Part shown: positions 26,323 to 34,699 of the stretch, in pieces
Position numbering within the stretch: the first letter of the stretch is position 1
Layout of the letters: each line of letters starts with the position of its first letter
Assembly (NCBI RefSeq): GCF_001667505.1
Contig: NZ_LZHZ01000004.1
Span: 62,001-126,000 of the forward strand
Direction of reading: 5' to 3'
Length of the DNA stretch: 64,000 nucleotides
Source of the DNA: Mycobacterium sp. ACS1612
GTDB taxonomy: Bacteria; Actinomycetota; Actinomycetes; Mycobacteriales; Mycobacteriaceae
Program-made: the position numbers and the translations under genes
The notes under the pieces: model-generated
What the model was told of the DNA's origin: nothing
The model's input: only the letters and a program-made list of their open reading frames with translations
Databases searched by the model: none

Positions 26323-27450
26323 ATGAAGACAAAAGGCGCTCTCATCTGGGAGTTCAACCAGCCGTGGTCGATCGAGGAGATCGAGATCGGCGACCCCGTC
26401 AAAGACGAGGTGAAGATTCAGATGGAAGCGTCGGGGATGTGCCACTCCGACCACCACCTGGTCACCGGCGGCATCCCGATGGGCGGTTTCCCGGTGCTCG
26501 GCGGCCACGAGGGCGCGGGCATCGTCACCGAAGTCGGCCCCGGTGTCGAGGAAGTCGCGCCAGGCGATCACGTCGTGCTGTCGTTCATCCCGTCCTGCGG
26601 GCACTGTCCGTCGTGTCAGGCCGGGCTGCGCAACCTGTGCGACCTCGGCGCGGGTCTGCTCAACGGCGCCGCGGTCTCCGACGGCACATTCCGGATCCAG
26701 GCCAAAGGCCAGAACGTGTTCCCGATGACGCTGCTGGGCACCTTCTCGCCGTACATGGTCGTGCACAAGAGTTCCGTGGTGAAGATCGACCCGTCGATTC
26801 CGTTCGAGGTCGCTTGCCTGGTGGGCTGCGGCGTCACCACCGGCTACGGCTCGGCGGTGCGCACCGCCGACATCCGGCCCGGCCAGGACGTCGCGATCGT
26901 CGGCGTCGGCGGTGTCGGCATGTCTGCCCTGCAGGGCGCGGTCAATGCCGGCGCGCGGCACATCTTCGTCATCGAACCGGTCGAATGGAAACGCGACGCA
27001 GCACTCAAGTTCGGCGCCACCCACGTCTACCCCGACATCAACACCGCGCTGATGGGCATCGCCGAGGTCACCTACGGGTTCATGGCCCACAAGGTCGTCC
27101 TCACCGTCGGCGAACTCAAGGGTGAAGACATCGACAACTATCTGATGATCACCGCGAAGGGCGGCACCTGTGTGGCGACCGCGATCGGCAGCCTGCTGGA
27201 CACCCAGGTCACGCTGAACCTGGCGATGCTCACCCTGATGCAGAAGAACCTGCAGGGCACCATTTTCGGCGGCGGCAACCCGCACTACGACATCCCGCAA
27301 CTGCTGTCGATGTACAAGGCGGGCAAGCTCAACATCGACGACATGATCACCCGGCAGTACAAGCTGGAGCAGATCAACGAGGGCTACTCCGACATGTTGG
27401 AGGGCAAGAACATTCGCGGCGTGATCCGCTACACCGACGACGACCGGTAG
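26323..27450 (+). CDS. adhB: Zinc-dependent (NDMA-type) alcohol dehydrogenase
   Basis: A 375-residue medium-chain alcohol dehydrogenase. Catalytic zinc ligands are in ASGMCHSDHHL and GGHEGAGIV. Structural-zinc cysteines are in SCGHCPSCQAGLRNLC near 90-105, and the NAD Rossmann is VAIVGVGGVGMSALQG. Sequence resembles NDMA-dependent alcohol dehydrogenases of actinobacteria, which keep a tightly bound NAD. An AGAGGAG RBS precedes the ATG; the 66-bp gap upstream may hold an internal promoter. It matches Rv0761c (adhB) downstream of cyp51. It probably oxidises an alcohol made by the operon's P450 steps. Confidence 0.93.
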   Translation: MKTKGALIWEFNQPWSIEEIEIGDPVKDEVKIQMEASGMCHSDHHLVTGGIPMGGFPVLGGHEGAGIVTEVGPGVEEVAPGDHVVLSFIPSCGHCPSCQAGLRNLCDLGAGLLNGAAVSDGTFRIQAKGQNVFPMTLLGTFSPYMVVHKSSVVKIDPSIPFEVACLVGCGVTTGYGSAVRTADIRPGQDVAIVGVGGVGMSALQGAVNAGARHIFVIEPVEWKRDAALKFGATHVYPDINTALMGIAEVTYGFMAHKVVLTVGELKGEDIDNYLMITAKGGTCVATAIGSLLDTQVTLNLAMLTLMQKNLQGTIFGGGNPHYDIPQLLSMYKAGKLNIDDMITRQYKLEQINEGYSDMLEGKNIRGVIRYTDDDR

Positions 27451-27567
27451 AGCAAACGAAACAAGGGATTTCGGTCTCTGAGGTGGTCAACTTGCGGCGA
27501 CCGGGCTGGGGCTGATCCGCAACGCCACCGAGGACGGTGTCGCATGCGGCATTTAGATAGGAGTGAA

Positions 27568-28002
27568 GTGTCCCAAGAAACCGTTCAGCAGTCACCGGCG
27601 TTCACCGCATCGCAGAACTCGTGGCAGTGCGTGCACGCCAAAGACAAGGCGGGCTGGCTGGCTCTCATGGCCGATGACGTCGTCATCGAAGACCCGATCG
27701 GCCCGGCCCATACCAACCCCGACGGGACTGGCGTACGGGGCAAGCAAGGGGTCTCATCATTCTGGGACAACAGCATCGGCGTTACCACCATCAAGATCAC
27801 CTGCGAGGAGACCTTCCCGTCGAGCTCGCCAGACGAGATCGCGCACATCCTGCACTTGCGCTTCACATTCGATAACGGCTCGGCAAGCGCGGTGCGCGGC
27901 ATATTCACGTATAAGGTCAACGACGTCGGCCTGCTGACCAACCTGCGCGGCTACTGGAACATGTCGATGATGAAGCCCGCACAGGGGGCTGAGGGCGATT
28001 AG
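27568..28002 (+). CDS. NTF2-like / ketosteroid-isomerase-like protein (Rv0760c-like)
   Basis: A 144-residue NTF2-fold protein: GWLALMADDVVIEDPIGPAHTNPDG, then CEETFPSSSPDEIAHILHLRFTFDN and VRGIFTYKVNDVGLLTNLRGYWNM. Its blocks match what I recall of M. tuberculosis Rv0760c, a steroid-isomerase-like fold that binds steroids. GTG at 27568 after AGGAG is chosen; an in-frame ATG at 27544 would add eight residues that do not resemble the family. It closes the conserved locus; the next gene is the edge of the insertion. Confidence 0.88.
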   Translation: MSQETVQQSPAFTASQNSWQCVHAKDKAGWLALMADDVVIEDPIGPAHTNPDGTGVRGKQGVSSFWDNSIGVTTIKITCEETFPSSSPDEIAHILHLRFTFDNGSASAVRGIFTYKVNDVGLLTNLRGYWNMSMMKPAQGAEGD

Positions 28003-28070
28003 CGAGGCGCTGTCCGGCCGCGACGCCCTCCAAGCCATCGGACGCGCTGCGAGATTGCGTCTGCCGGTCG

Positions 28071-29018
28071 CTAGTTCGCTTCGTTCCAGACCGCCTGCAG
28101 CCGCATGAGCTGTCGATCGCGCCAGCGCACCCGATCGTCCCAATCCGCCAGATCGAGCAGCTTGCGGCGTTGTGCGGCGGCTGCCGCAACGAGGTCAGGC
28201 GTCCACGAGTCGTGTTGGCCGCGCTCAGCACCCATGCGTTCGTAGGCCGGGCCCATCTTCGCCGCGTGGGACTCGAGGCCACCCCGCGTGTTGAGGTCGG
28301 CGGTTTCGAACGGCCCGATGATGCTCCATCGACGGCCGAGCCCACTGCGGACCACCTCATCGATGTCATCCACCGACGCGACCCCGTCCCGCACAAGGCA
28401 ATACGCCTCACGCAACAGCGCGCCCTGCAGCCTGTTGAAGACGAAGCCCTCGACCTCGCGCCGCACCTTGACGGGTCGCAATCCCGCAGCGCGGTAGGTC
28501 GCCAATGCCCGCTCGACGATGCCAGGCTCGCTGAGCGTCGACGGCACCACCTCGATCACCGGCAGCAGGTAGGGCGGATTGCCAGGGTGCCCAACGAGGA
28601 CGCGCTCCGCGATGTCCGGATCGAGACCAGCGATGAGTGCACTCGGCACGATCGCGGAAGTCGAACTGACAAGTGGGACCTCGCGGTCGGTGTGTGCGCC
28701 CGCTTGCCGGAACAGGTTCCGCTTGAGCTCCGCGCGCTCGGGGGCGCACTCCTGCACGAGCGTCGCCCCGGCCAGCGCGTCCGGCATTTCGGTCGTGAAG
28801 CCCACCCGCTCCGCGACCTCGCGACAACCGTCGGCGAGCTGGCCGGCGTCATCGAGTTGCCGTAATCGCTCCGTAAGGTCGGCCTTGGCGCGCGGCAGCG
28901 CATCCGGGATTGGATCGTAAACGCTGACTGCAAACCGCCGTCGCGCAAACAGAATGGCGAATGCGACACCGATCGATCCCGCGCCGAGGATCGCAATCGA
29001 TGACTCGGTTTCCGTCAC
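28071..29018 (-). CDS. 3-hydroxyacyl-CoA dehydrogenase family protein (gulonate dehydrogenase/lambda-crystallin-like)
   Basis: A 315-residue two-domain NAD enzyme. N-terminal Rossmann IAILGAGSIGVAFAILFARR, then VQECAPERAELKRNLF, SSTSAIVPSALI, the substrate motif GHPGNPPYLLPVIEVVPS and helical C-terminal VEGFVFNRLQGALLREAYCLV. The GHPGNPPYLLPVIE block is typical of single-polypeptide members acting on free hydroxyacids or carnitine rather than CoA esters. Start: GTG 29018 overlaps the Fe-ADH stop (GTGA); GTG 29027 would add three residues. It is last in an overlapping three-gene operon and may process hydroxyacids from the island's ring-opening chemistry. Confidence 0.88.
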   Translation of the reverse strand: MTETESSIAILGAGSIGVAFAILFARRRFAVSVYDPIPDALPRAKADLTERLRQLDDAGQLADGCREVAERVGFTTEMPDALAGATLVQECAPERAELKRNLFRQAGAHTDREVPLVSSTSAIVPSALIAGLDPDIAERVLVGHPGNPPYLLPVIEVVPSTLSEPGIVERALATYRAAGLRPVKVRREVEGFVFNRLQGALLREAYCLVRDGVASVDDIDEVVRSGLGRRWSIIGPFETADLNTRGGLESHAAKMGPAYERMGAERGQHDSWTPDLVAAAAAQRRKLLDLADWDDRVRWRDRQLMRLQAVWNEAN

Positions 29019-30292
29019 AGTTCCCACCAGGTGCGGTCGCCCGCGTACCCCCGCTCCAGGATCGCCACGATCGCCGGGACCGTAAGCTCCCGCGGGTTGT
29101 TGGCGGTCAGCCGGGTGGCCAGCATTGCCTGGTCGGCGACGAACCCGAAGTCAGACTCAGAGAGCCCGAGGGTGCGCAGGTCCAACGGCGCTCCGAGGGT
29201 GTCGAGGATCGCCTCGATCCGCTCGATGGCGCAGTGCGCCTGCGCCAGATCGGGATCCGTCGCGTTCGCCACTCCGAGGACGCGACCGATCTCGGCGAAC
29301 TCGTGGACCCGGGCAGGAAGGTTGTAGCGCATCACATACGGCAGTAGGGCACTGATGCCGAAGCCGTGCGCGGTATGGGTGAGGTTGCCGATCGGCGATT
29401 GAATCGCATGCGCCCCCGCGGTGCCCGCGGTGTTGATCGCCATTCCGGCGCAGTACGCACCGAACAGGGTGTCGGAACGCGCCTTGAGATCGCCCGGGTC
29501 GACGACGACGGCGGGCAGCGACGTATTCAGCAGGCCCAGCCCGGTGCGCGCGTAGACGTCGGCGAGCAGGTTCTTGCCCGCGTACAGCTTGGTCGCGAGG
29601 TCATCCGGTCCGGGGTTCTTCGCCCTGCCGGTGAACGATTCGATCAGATGGGACAGGGCGTCTGCCCCAGCCGCGGCGGTCAGCCCGGGTGGACAGGAGA
29701 GCGTCAATTCGGGATCGATGACGGCGGCGAACGCTTCCAGATGCGGGCTGGCCACGCCGACCTTCATCGCCTTCTCCTCGTCGAAAACGACTGAGATGCA
29801 TGTGACCTCGGCCCCTGTACCGCCGGTCGTGGGCACCGTGATGACGGGACATCCCGATCCGGGTACCAGGAACTCGCCGTAATAGTCACGCACATCGCCC
29901 TTGTTGGCCAGCACCACCGAGGCGACCTTGGCCAGATCCATACAAGAGCCCCCGCCGATGCCGACGATCGCGTCGACGGTGGCGCCGCCGAACCCGGCGG
30001 CGATGTCGACGACGTTTCGGCGCGGCAGGTCCGGTTCGGTTTCGGCATACGTCAGCACCGAAACTCCCCTTGCCGCAATGCCATCGACGATCCCGGCGAA
30101 TTCGGCGCTGCGCGACATCCGGTCGTCGGTCACCATCAGCACCTGGCCGGCGATCCCCTCCACCAGGTGCGGAATCTGACGGCGCTGACCAGGCCCGAAC
30201 AACACCGTGGTGGGTTGCCGTAGCAGCCCCAGCCCAAGGTCGTTGCTGGTTCGATAGGGCTGCGGCGCGGACACAGTGTCGATAGTGGTCAT
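29015..30292 (-). CDS. Iron-containing alcohol dehydrogenase
   Basis: A 425-residue group III alcohol dehydrogenase. The cofactor region is VDAIVGIGGGSCMDLAKV, then VPTTGGTGAEVTCISVV. Metal-site blocks are DALSHLIESFTG and NLTHTAHGFGISALLPYVMRYN. Members oxidise primary alcohols, hydroxyacids or maleylacetate. It is coupled by ATGA overlap to the aldehyde dehydrogenase upstream and by GTGA to the hydroxyacyl dehydrogenase downstream. In the pathway proposed here it would oxidise an omega-hydroxyacid released by lactone hydrolysis. Confidence 0.92.
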   Translation of the reverse strand: MTTIDTVSAPQPYRTSNDLGLGLLRQPTTVLFGPGQRRQIPHLVEGIAGQVLMVTDDRMSRSAEFAGIVDGIAARGVSVLTYAETEPDLPRRNVVDIAAGFGGATVDAIVGIGGGSCMDLAKVASVVLANKGDVRDYYGEFLVPGSGCPVITVPTTGGTGAEVTCISVVFDEEKAMKVGVASPHLEAFAAVIDPELTLSCPPGLTAAAGADALSHLIESFTGRAKNPGPDDLATKLYAGKNLLADVYARTGLGLLNTSLPAVVVDPGDLKARSDTLFGAYCAGMAINTAGTAGAHAIQSPIGNLTHTAHGFGISALLPYVMRYNLPARVHEFAEIGRVLGVANATDPDLAQAHCAIERIEAILDTLGAPLDLRTLGLSESDFGFVADQAMLATRLTANNPRELTVPAIVAILERGYAGDRTWWEL

Positions 30293-31785
30293 GCGAGTCC
30301 CTCTTCCTCGTTGACGGTGACGGCGAGGTACTTCGGTTCGAGATAGTCGTAAATGGCGTCGTGGCCGCCCTCACGACCGAGGCCGGACGCCTTGATTCCG
30401 CCGAATGCCGCCGCCGGGTCAGCCATGATGCCCCGGTTGATGCCGACCATCCCGAAATCCAGGTGCTCGCCGACGGCGAGGGCACGCGACAGGTCACGCG
30501 TGAAGACGTAGGCGGCCAACCCGTAGGTGGTGTCGTTTGCCAAAGCGATCGCCTCATCCGTCGAGTCGACCCGGTAGATGGTGGCGACCGGCGCGAACAA
30601 TTCGCGGTTGCACAACTCGGTGGGACGGCCATTCACACGAAAGACGGTGGGCTGGAAAAAGTATCCCTCGCCCGGTAACGCAGACCCGCCCGTCAAGAGC
30701 TGCGCATCAAGGCCTTTCAGCGTCTCAACCAGTTCCGCGACACCGTCGCGTTGGCGGGCGGAGATGATCGGTCCGATGTCCACCCCGTCATCGAATCCGT
30801 CTCCGACACGCAGAGCCTCGGTCAGCTCGACGAACCGCCTGGTGAACTCGTCGGCGACCGCGCTGTGGACGATGATGCGGTTGGCGGCCACGCACGCCTG
30901 TCCCGCATTGCGGAACTTGCACACGATCGCCTGCTGCGCGGCCAGCTCGACGTCTGCGTCATCGAGGACGATGAACGGCCCGTCACCACCCAATTCCATT
31001 GACGCGTTGACGATTCCGGGCGCAGCCTGGGCGAGCAGCGTCGACCCGACCCCGGTGGAACCGGTGAAGCTGATCTTGCGCAGCCGCGGATCGGCCATCA
31101 CCGCCGCGGACACCGCGGCCGAAGTCGTGCTGTGGACCAGATTGACAACACCATCCGGGAAACCGGCTTCCCGGAGAGTCTCGACAAACAGCGCACAGGT
31201 CAGCGGCGTCTCCTTCGCGGATTTCACGATGACCGGGCAGCCCGCGGCCAGCGCGGCACCAGCCTTGCGGGCGATCATCAGCATCGGGAAGTTCCACGGC
31301 GTGATGAGCAGGGCGGGCCCGACCGGCTGGTGGGTGGTGACCACCCGGTAGCCACCGTTGGAGGCCGGTGCATAGGTGCCGTGCAGGTGGGCAATCTGCT
31401 CGGTGTACCAGAGAAAGAAGTCGGCCGACAGCGCGAACTCCGCGCGCGATTCAGCGAGGGGTTTGCCGCTCTCCATGGTCATCACGTCGGCGAACGCCTC
31501 GGCCCGGTCCACCAACATGCCGTGGGCGCGGGAGAACAGCGTGGCACGGGCCCGAGGGGTAGCCCGGCGCCATGCTGCCTGCGCGGCGACCGCGGCGTCG
31601 AGCGCTTCGATCGCGTCGTCGGGCCCGCCGTCGGACACGGTCGCGATCTCCTGCCCGGTTGCCGGGTTGAGTACCGGAAACGTCTTGTCCGTTGCTCGCC
31701 AGCGTCCCCCGACGAACAGGCCAGTCGGCACGGAGTGGTTGCGAATAAACCCGGTGTCGGGGTGGCCGATCAGAGTCGTCGTCAT
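30289..31785 (-). CDS. Aldehyde dehydrogenase (succinate/oxo-acid semialdehyde type)
   Basis: A 498-residue ALDH of the GabD-like class: LITPWNFPMLMIARKAGAALAAGCPVIVKSA, ISFTGSTGVG, catalytic MELGGDGPF, nucleophile NAGQACVAANR and ELFAPVATIYR. The semialdehyde-dehydrogenase flavour suits oxidation of an oxo-acid to a dicarboxylate. It leads the three-gene operon that runs away from the activator gene. Its upstream region shares two short motifs with the promoter of the hydrolase/monooxygenase pair, suggesting joint control. Confidence 0.93.
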   Translation of the reverse strand: MTTTLIGHPDTGFIRNHSVPTGLFVGGRWRATDKTFPVLNPATGQEIATVSDGGPDDAIEALDAAVAAQAAWRRATPRARATLFSRAHGMLVDRAEAFADVMTMESGKPLAESRAEFALSADFFLWYTEQIAHLHGTYAPASNGGYRVVTTHQPVGPALLITPWNFPMLMIARKAGAALAAGCPVIVKSAKETPLTCALFVETLREAGFPDGVVNLVHSTTSAAVSAAVMADPRLRKISFTGSTGVGSTLLAQAAPGIVNASMELGGDGPFIVLDDADVELAAQQAIVCKFRNAGQACVAANRIIVHSAVADEFTRRFVELTEALRVGDGFDDGVDIGPIISARQRDGVAELVETLKGLDAQLLTGGSALPGEGYFFQPTVFRVNGRPTELCNRELFAPVATIYRVDSTDEAIALANDTTYGLAAYVFTRDLSRALAVGEHLDFGMVGINRGIMADPAAAFGGIKASGLGREGGHDAIYDYLEPKYLAVTVNEEEGLA

Positions 31786-31862
31786 GAAGTCCTCGCGGAT
31801 GAGTCGGTGACGGAATGCGATACCGCCTGGATAAGCGCCTTTACGGTATGGCCGGCAAGCTC

Positions 31863-31894
31863 TGCGTCACCCGAGTGAATCTTTTTGAGACAGT
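31863..31894. promoter_or_regulatory. Shared motif pair TGCGTCAC ... TGAGACAGT
   Basis: TGCGTCAC (31863-31870) and TGAGACAGT (31886-31894) recur, in the same order and orientation, at 34576-34583 and 34586-34594 in the other promoter region of the island. The 15-bp gap differs from the 2-bp gap there. They are candidate binding sites of the island's activator. Confidence 0.45.
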
Positions 31895-32002
31895 TCCGGG
31901 CGCGAGGACTTGCACGTCGAGCAAGATGGTCGGCCATGGAAAGCTCAGCTGTGACCGGTCCGCGTTCCGGTATGCTCTGTGACCTGAGTCGCACCTCGGT
32001 CC

Positions 32003-32019
32003 TGGACGGTCACCGTCCA
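32003..32019. promoter_or_regulatory. 17-bp palindrome TGGACGGTCACCGTCCA
   Basis: A perfect palindrome around a central C lies 33 bp before the GTG of the activator gene. GTGACC copies at 31951 and 31979 and GGTCAC at 32008 are spaced by 28-29 bp. This is a likely autoregulatory site; an AAGGAG RBS follows at 32042. Confidence 0.5.
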
Positions 32020-32052
32020 ACTCCGCCGAGCCGAGCGGCGCAAGGAGCCATC

Positions 32053-33777
32053 GTGTCAGCACGTCGCCGCGCACCGCGAATCGAAGATATACGCGCCCAG
32101 TTCCTCACCTCGTCCGACCCCGACCACGCAGTGCCGCCCGAGCTCCTACGCTCGTGGCGGCGTTCCCAAGAGGCACTCGGTGTCCCTGCGAACGTGCGCG
32201 ACGTGCCGCGCGTCGACGAAGATCTTCTCGACAACCGTCTCGTCGAGATGTTTCAAGCCCCGATGGCCAGGGTCGCCGAAGATCTCGAGGGTTCGGGCAT
32301 GGGCCTGCTGCTCGCCGATGCGCAGGGCCGCATCCTTCAGCGGTGGTCGCACGACAGGATGGCGATGACCCACCTCGACCGCCTCGGCTCGGTCCGCGGC
32401 GCGGTGCTCGCCGAGGACGCGGTGGGCACCAACGGCATCGGCACGGCCATCGCTGCGGGCAGAAGCGTGCAGATCGAGGGCGCCCAGCACTTCGCGGACC
32501 TCTACCAGAATGCGCTGTGCACCGGGGCACCGGTCTGGCATCCGATCACCGGCAAACTGCTTGCGGTGGTTACGGTTTCGACGACGATCAGCGAGCGAAG
32601 CGGCCTGCTGCTTCCGCTGACGAATTCGGTGGCCGCCCAGCTCGAAGAGCACGTTCTCGATGTGGCACAGCCCGGCGCCAGGGCAATGCTCGTCGCATTT
32701 CTCGACGCGTCCGCCAATCACCCTGGCCCGGTGGTCGCGTTCGGTCCGGACGGCCTCACGATGCGCAGCCAGCGCGCGGGAAATCTCACCCAGACCGACA
32801 TCGACATGATCGGTCACCTGTGCGCCGGAATGCGGCGCAGCACCCGCGTGACGGCCGCACTGTCCACCGGCACCACCACCATCGATGTCACCGCGCTCGA
32901 TGACGGTGCGGGCGTGGTCGCGGCGCTGCGGCCCGCTCCTCGCTCCACTGCCGCCCGAGGCCGCCCATCGCTGACCGGCCTTGTCGGGCAGTCGGAATCG
33001 TGGCGGGCCGCCGCCCACCATGTCAGCAGACACATCGCAGCGCGGCAGGCGCTGATCGTCGCGGGCGAGCCGGGCAGCGGTAAGACTTCGTTGGCGCTCG
33101 GACGCCCGTACATCCCTGGTGCGGATGTGGACGGCGCGGTCGTGGTGCATGCCGCCGAACGGCAGATATCGGGAGACCGCACCTGGCTGCAGCGGCTCGC
33201 CGATATCCTGGGCGCACCGACTCCCGTCATCATCCGTGGTGTCGAGACGCTCGACGGCCCAACGGTGGCCGCGCTGCGGACGCTGGTCGAGAACAACACC
33301 GGCCGTGGAGCGGTGCTGCTCACGATGGCCGCATCGAGCCACGTCGAATCGGAGGCCTTTGCCGCGCGCCTCGGGGCCGCCACGGTATGGGTGCCGCCGC
33401 TGCGCGACCGGGTGGTCGACGTCGCGATCCTGTGGAATGCGTTTGCGGCACAACGGGCTCCGGGCATGCGGCTAGAACTCACCGATGACGCTCGACGGGC
33501 CGCCGAGGCGCACAGCTGGCCGGGCAACCTGATGGAGCTGCGTGGTGTCGTCGAGCACCTGGTCGCATCGGGTAAACGCGGGCTAGTCCCTCTCGACGAT
33601 CTCCCTGACGCGATGCGCGGCCACCGCGCCTGGTCGATGATCGAGCGGACCGAGATCGAGGCCATCCGCCGCGCGCTCCAGGAGGCGGGTGGAAATCGAT
33701 CGCGAGCGGCCGAGCTGCTCGGGATATCGCGGGCCACGATTCACCGAAAGCTCAAGACCTATCACATTTCTGGGTGA
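32053..33777 (+). CDS. GAF-Fis type transcriptional activator (AcoR/MimR-like), degenerate AAA+ centre
   Basis: A 574-residue regulator. The N-terminus (IRAQFLTSSDPDHAVPPELLRSWRRSQ) is typical of AcoR-like proteins. A GAF sensing domain follows (about 70-220; EDAVGTNGIGTAIAAGRSVQIEGAQHF). A central NTPase remnant (about 310-500) keeps Walker A GEPGSGKTS but lacks GAFTGA and a DE-type Walker B. A C-terminal Fis HTH (about 535-574; GGNRSRAAELLGISRATIHRKLK) ends it. GTG at 32053 after AAGGAG is preferred over longer readings. Mycobacteria lack sigma-54, consistent with the missing GAFTGA. Position suggests it activates the surrounding ketone-degradation genes, as MimR does for a monooxygenase operon. 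Confidence 0.9.
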   Translation: MSARRRAPRIEDIRAQFLTSSDPDHAVPPELLRSWRRSQEALGVPANVRDVPRVDEDLLDNRLVEMFQAPMARVAEDLEGSGMGLLLADAQGRILQRWSHDRMAMTHLDRLGSVRGAVLAEDAVGTNGIGTAIAAGRSVQIEGAQHFADLYQNALCTGAPVWHPITGKLLAVVTVSTTISERSGLLLPLTNSVAAQLEEHVLDVAQPGARAMLVAFLDASANHPGPVVAFGPDGLTMRSQRAGNLTQTDIDMIGHLCAGMRRSTRVTAALSTGTTTIDVTALDDGAGVVAALRPAPRSTAARGRPSLTGLVGQSESWRAAAHHVSRHIAARQALIVAGEPGSGKTSLALGRPYIPGADVDGAVVVHAAERQISGDRTWLQRLADILGAPTPVIIRGVETLDGPTVAALRTLVENNTGRGAVLLTMAASSHVESEAFAARLGAATVWVPPLRDRVVDVAILWNAFAAQRAPGMRLELTDDARRAAEAHSWPGNLMELRGVVEHLVASGKRGLVPLDDLPDAMRGHRAWSMIERTEIEAIRRALQEAGGNRSRAAELLGISRATIHRKLKTYHISG

Positions 33778-34509
33778 CTACTGGGCCAGGTATCCGCCGT
33801 CGATCACCAGCTCCGATCCGGTGACGAAGCTCGCTTCGTCGGAAGCCAAGAACACCACACCGTTGGCAATCTCCTCCGGCGTGCCTGCCCGCCCCAGCGG
33901 CGTCTGGGCCACGACGAACTCGTTGATCTCGGGATCCTGCGCATCGGTGAGCGGTGTCTGGATGAACCCAGGATGCAATGAATTGACCCGCACATTGTCC
34001 TTGGCATAGCTGATTGCCGCGCTCTTCGACATGTTGCGGACCGCACCCTTCGTCGCGTGGTAGGCGTGTGCGCCCGCCACGGCGACCGAACCCCAGATCG
34101 ACGAAATATTGATGATCGACCCGTTGCCCTGTCCGACCATGTGCGGAATGACGGCACGCATCCCCAACCAGGTGCCCGTCTGATTCGTCGCCACCACGCG
34201 CTCCCATTCCGCCATCGTCAGTTCGTGCAACGGCTGGTACGCGATGACGCCGGCGTTGTTGGCCAGCACGTCGATTCGGCCGTGGTCGGCAATGACATCG
34301 GCGACCACAGCGTCCCAATCGTCTTCCTGCGACACATCGAGCTGCCGATACTCGATGCCAGGGGGTCGTGGACCGAACGATTCGTCGGTCTTCTCCCGAC
34401 CGGTCGCAACGGTGATGGCGCCCTCGCGGGCGAACGCCTCGGCGATCGCGTGACCGATGCCGCGGCCTGCCCCGGTTACGATGGCCACCTTTCCGTCCAG
34501 ACGTTCCAT
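33778..34509 (-). CDS. SDR family dehydrogenase (candidate cyclic alcohol dehydrogenase)
   Basis: A 243-residue classical SDR: TGAGRGIGHAIAEAFAREG, LANNAGVIAYQPL, NISSIWGSVAVAGAHAYHATKGAV (intact Ser-Tyr-Lys), PGFIQTPLTD and VTGSELVIDGGYLAQ. ATG at 34509 has an AGGGA element upstream; a TTG six codons earlier is less likely. It is convergent with the activator gene (stop codons adjacent) and divergent from the hydrolase-monooxygenase pair. In the inferred pathway it would oxidise a secondary alcohol to the ketone substrate of the monooxygenase. Confidence 0.92.
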   Translation of the reverse strand: MERLDGKVAIVTGAGRGIGHAIAEAFAREGAITVATGREKTDESFGPRPPGIEYRQLDVSQEDDWDAVVADVIADHGRIDVLANNAGVIAYQPLHELTMAEWERVVATNQTGTWLGMRAVIPHMVGQGNGSIINISSIWGSVAVAGAHAYHATKGAVRNMSKSAAISYAKDNVRVNSLHPGFIQTPLTDAQDPEINEFVVAQTPLGRAGTPEEIANGVVFLASDEASFVTGSELVIDGGYLAQ

Positions 34510-34573
34510 CTCGACACTTCCCTTCAATCAGCGGATGCGACGAGACAACCGCGCCGCGCCGCGATCACGAGGC

Positions 34574-34603
34574 GGTGCGTCACGCTGAGACAGTGGTGCG
34601 TCA
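34574..34603. promoter_or_regulatory. Direct repeats GGTGCGTCA, 21 bp apart, between SDR and hydrolase genes
   Basis: GGTGCGTCA occurs at 34574-34582 and 34595-34603, exactly 21 bp apart (two helical turns), with TGAGACAGT between them (34586-34594). Both elements have partial copies in the aldehyde dehydrogenase promoter region. They are candidate activator sites in the 190-bp divergent promoter region; no clear -35/-10 pair was picked out. Confidence 0.5.
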
Positions 34604-34699
34604 TTTTGCGACACATCGACGGTGGCCGGGCGCTACACCCACACACTCGCAGTGAAGCCGGTCACCACGGCCGGCCGGCCCGAACTGCAGGAGCACAAC

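Noticed and set aside
25717..27300. 527-residue open frame on the minus strand
   Set aside because: Antisense of the Rv0762c-like and adhB genes, both of which have clear family motifs.
27451..27567. Possible gene fragment before the Rv0760c-like gene
   Set aside because: One frame reads as a short protein-like stretch, but no start, length or family could be recognised.
32053..33777. Sigma-54-dependent activator
   Set aside because: The GAFTGA motif is absent and mycobacteria have no sigma-54, so sigma-54 promoters were not assigned in the island.
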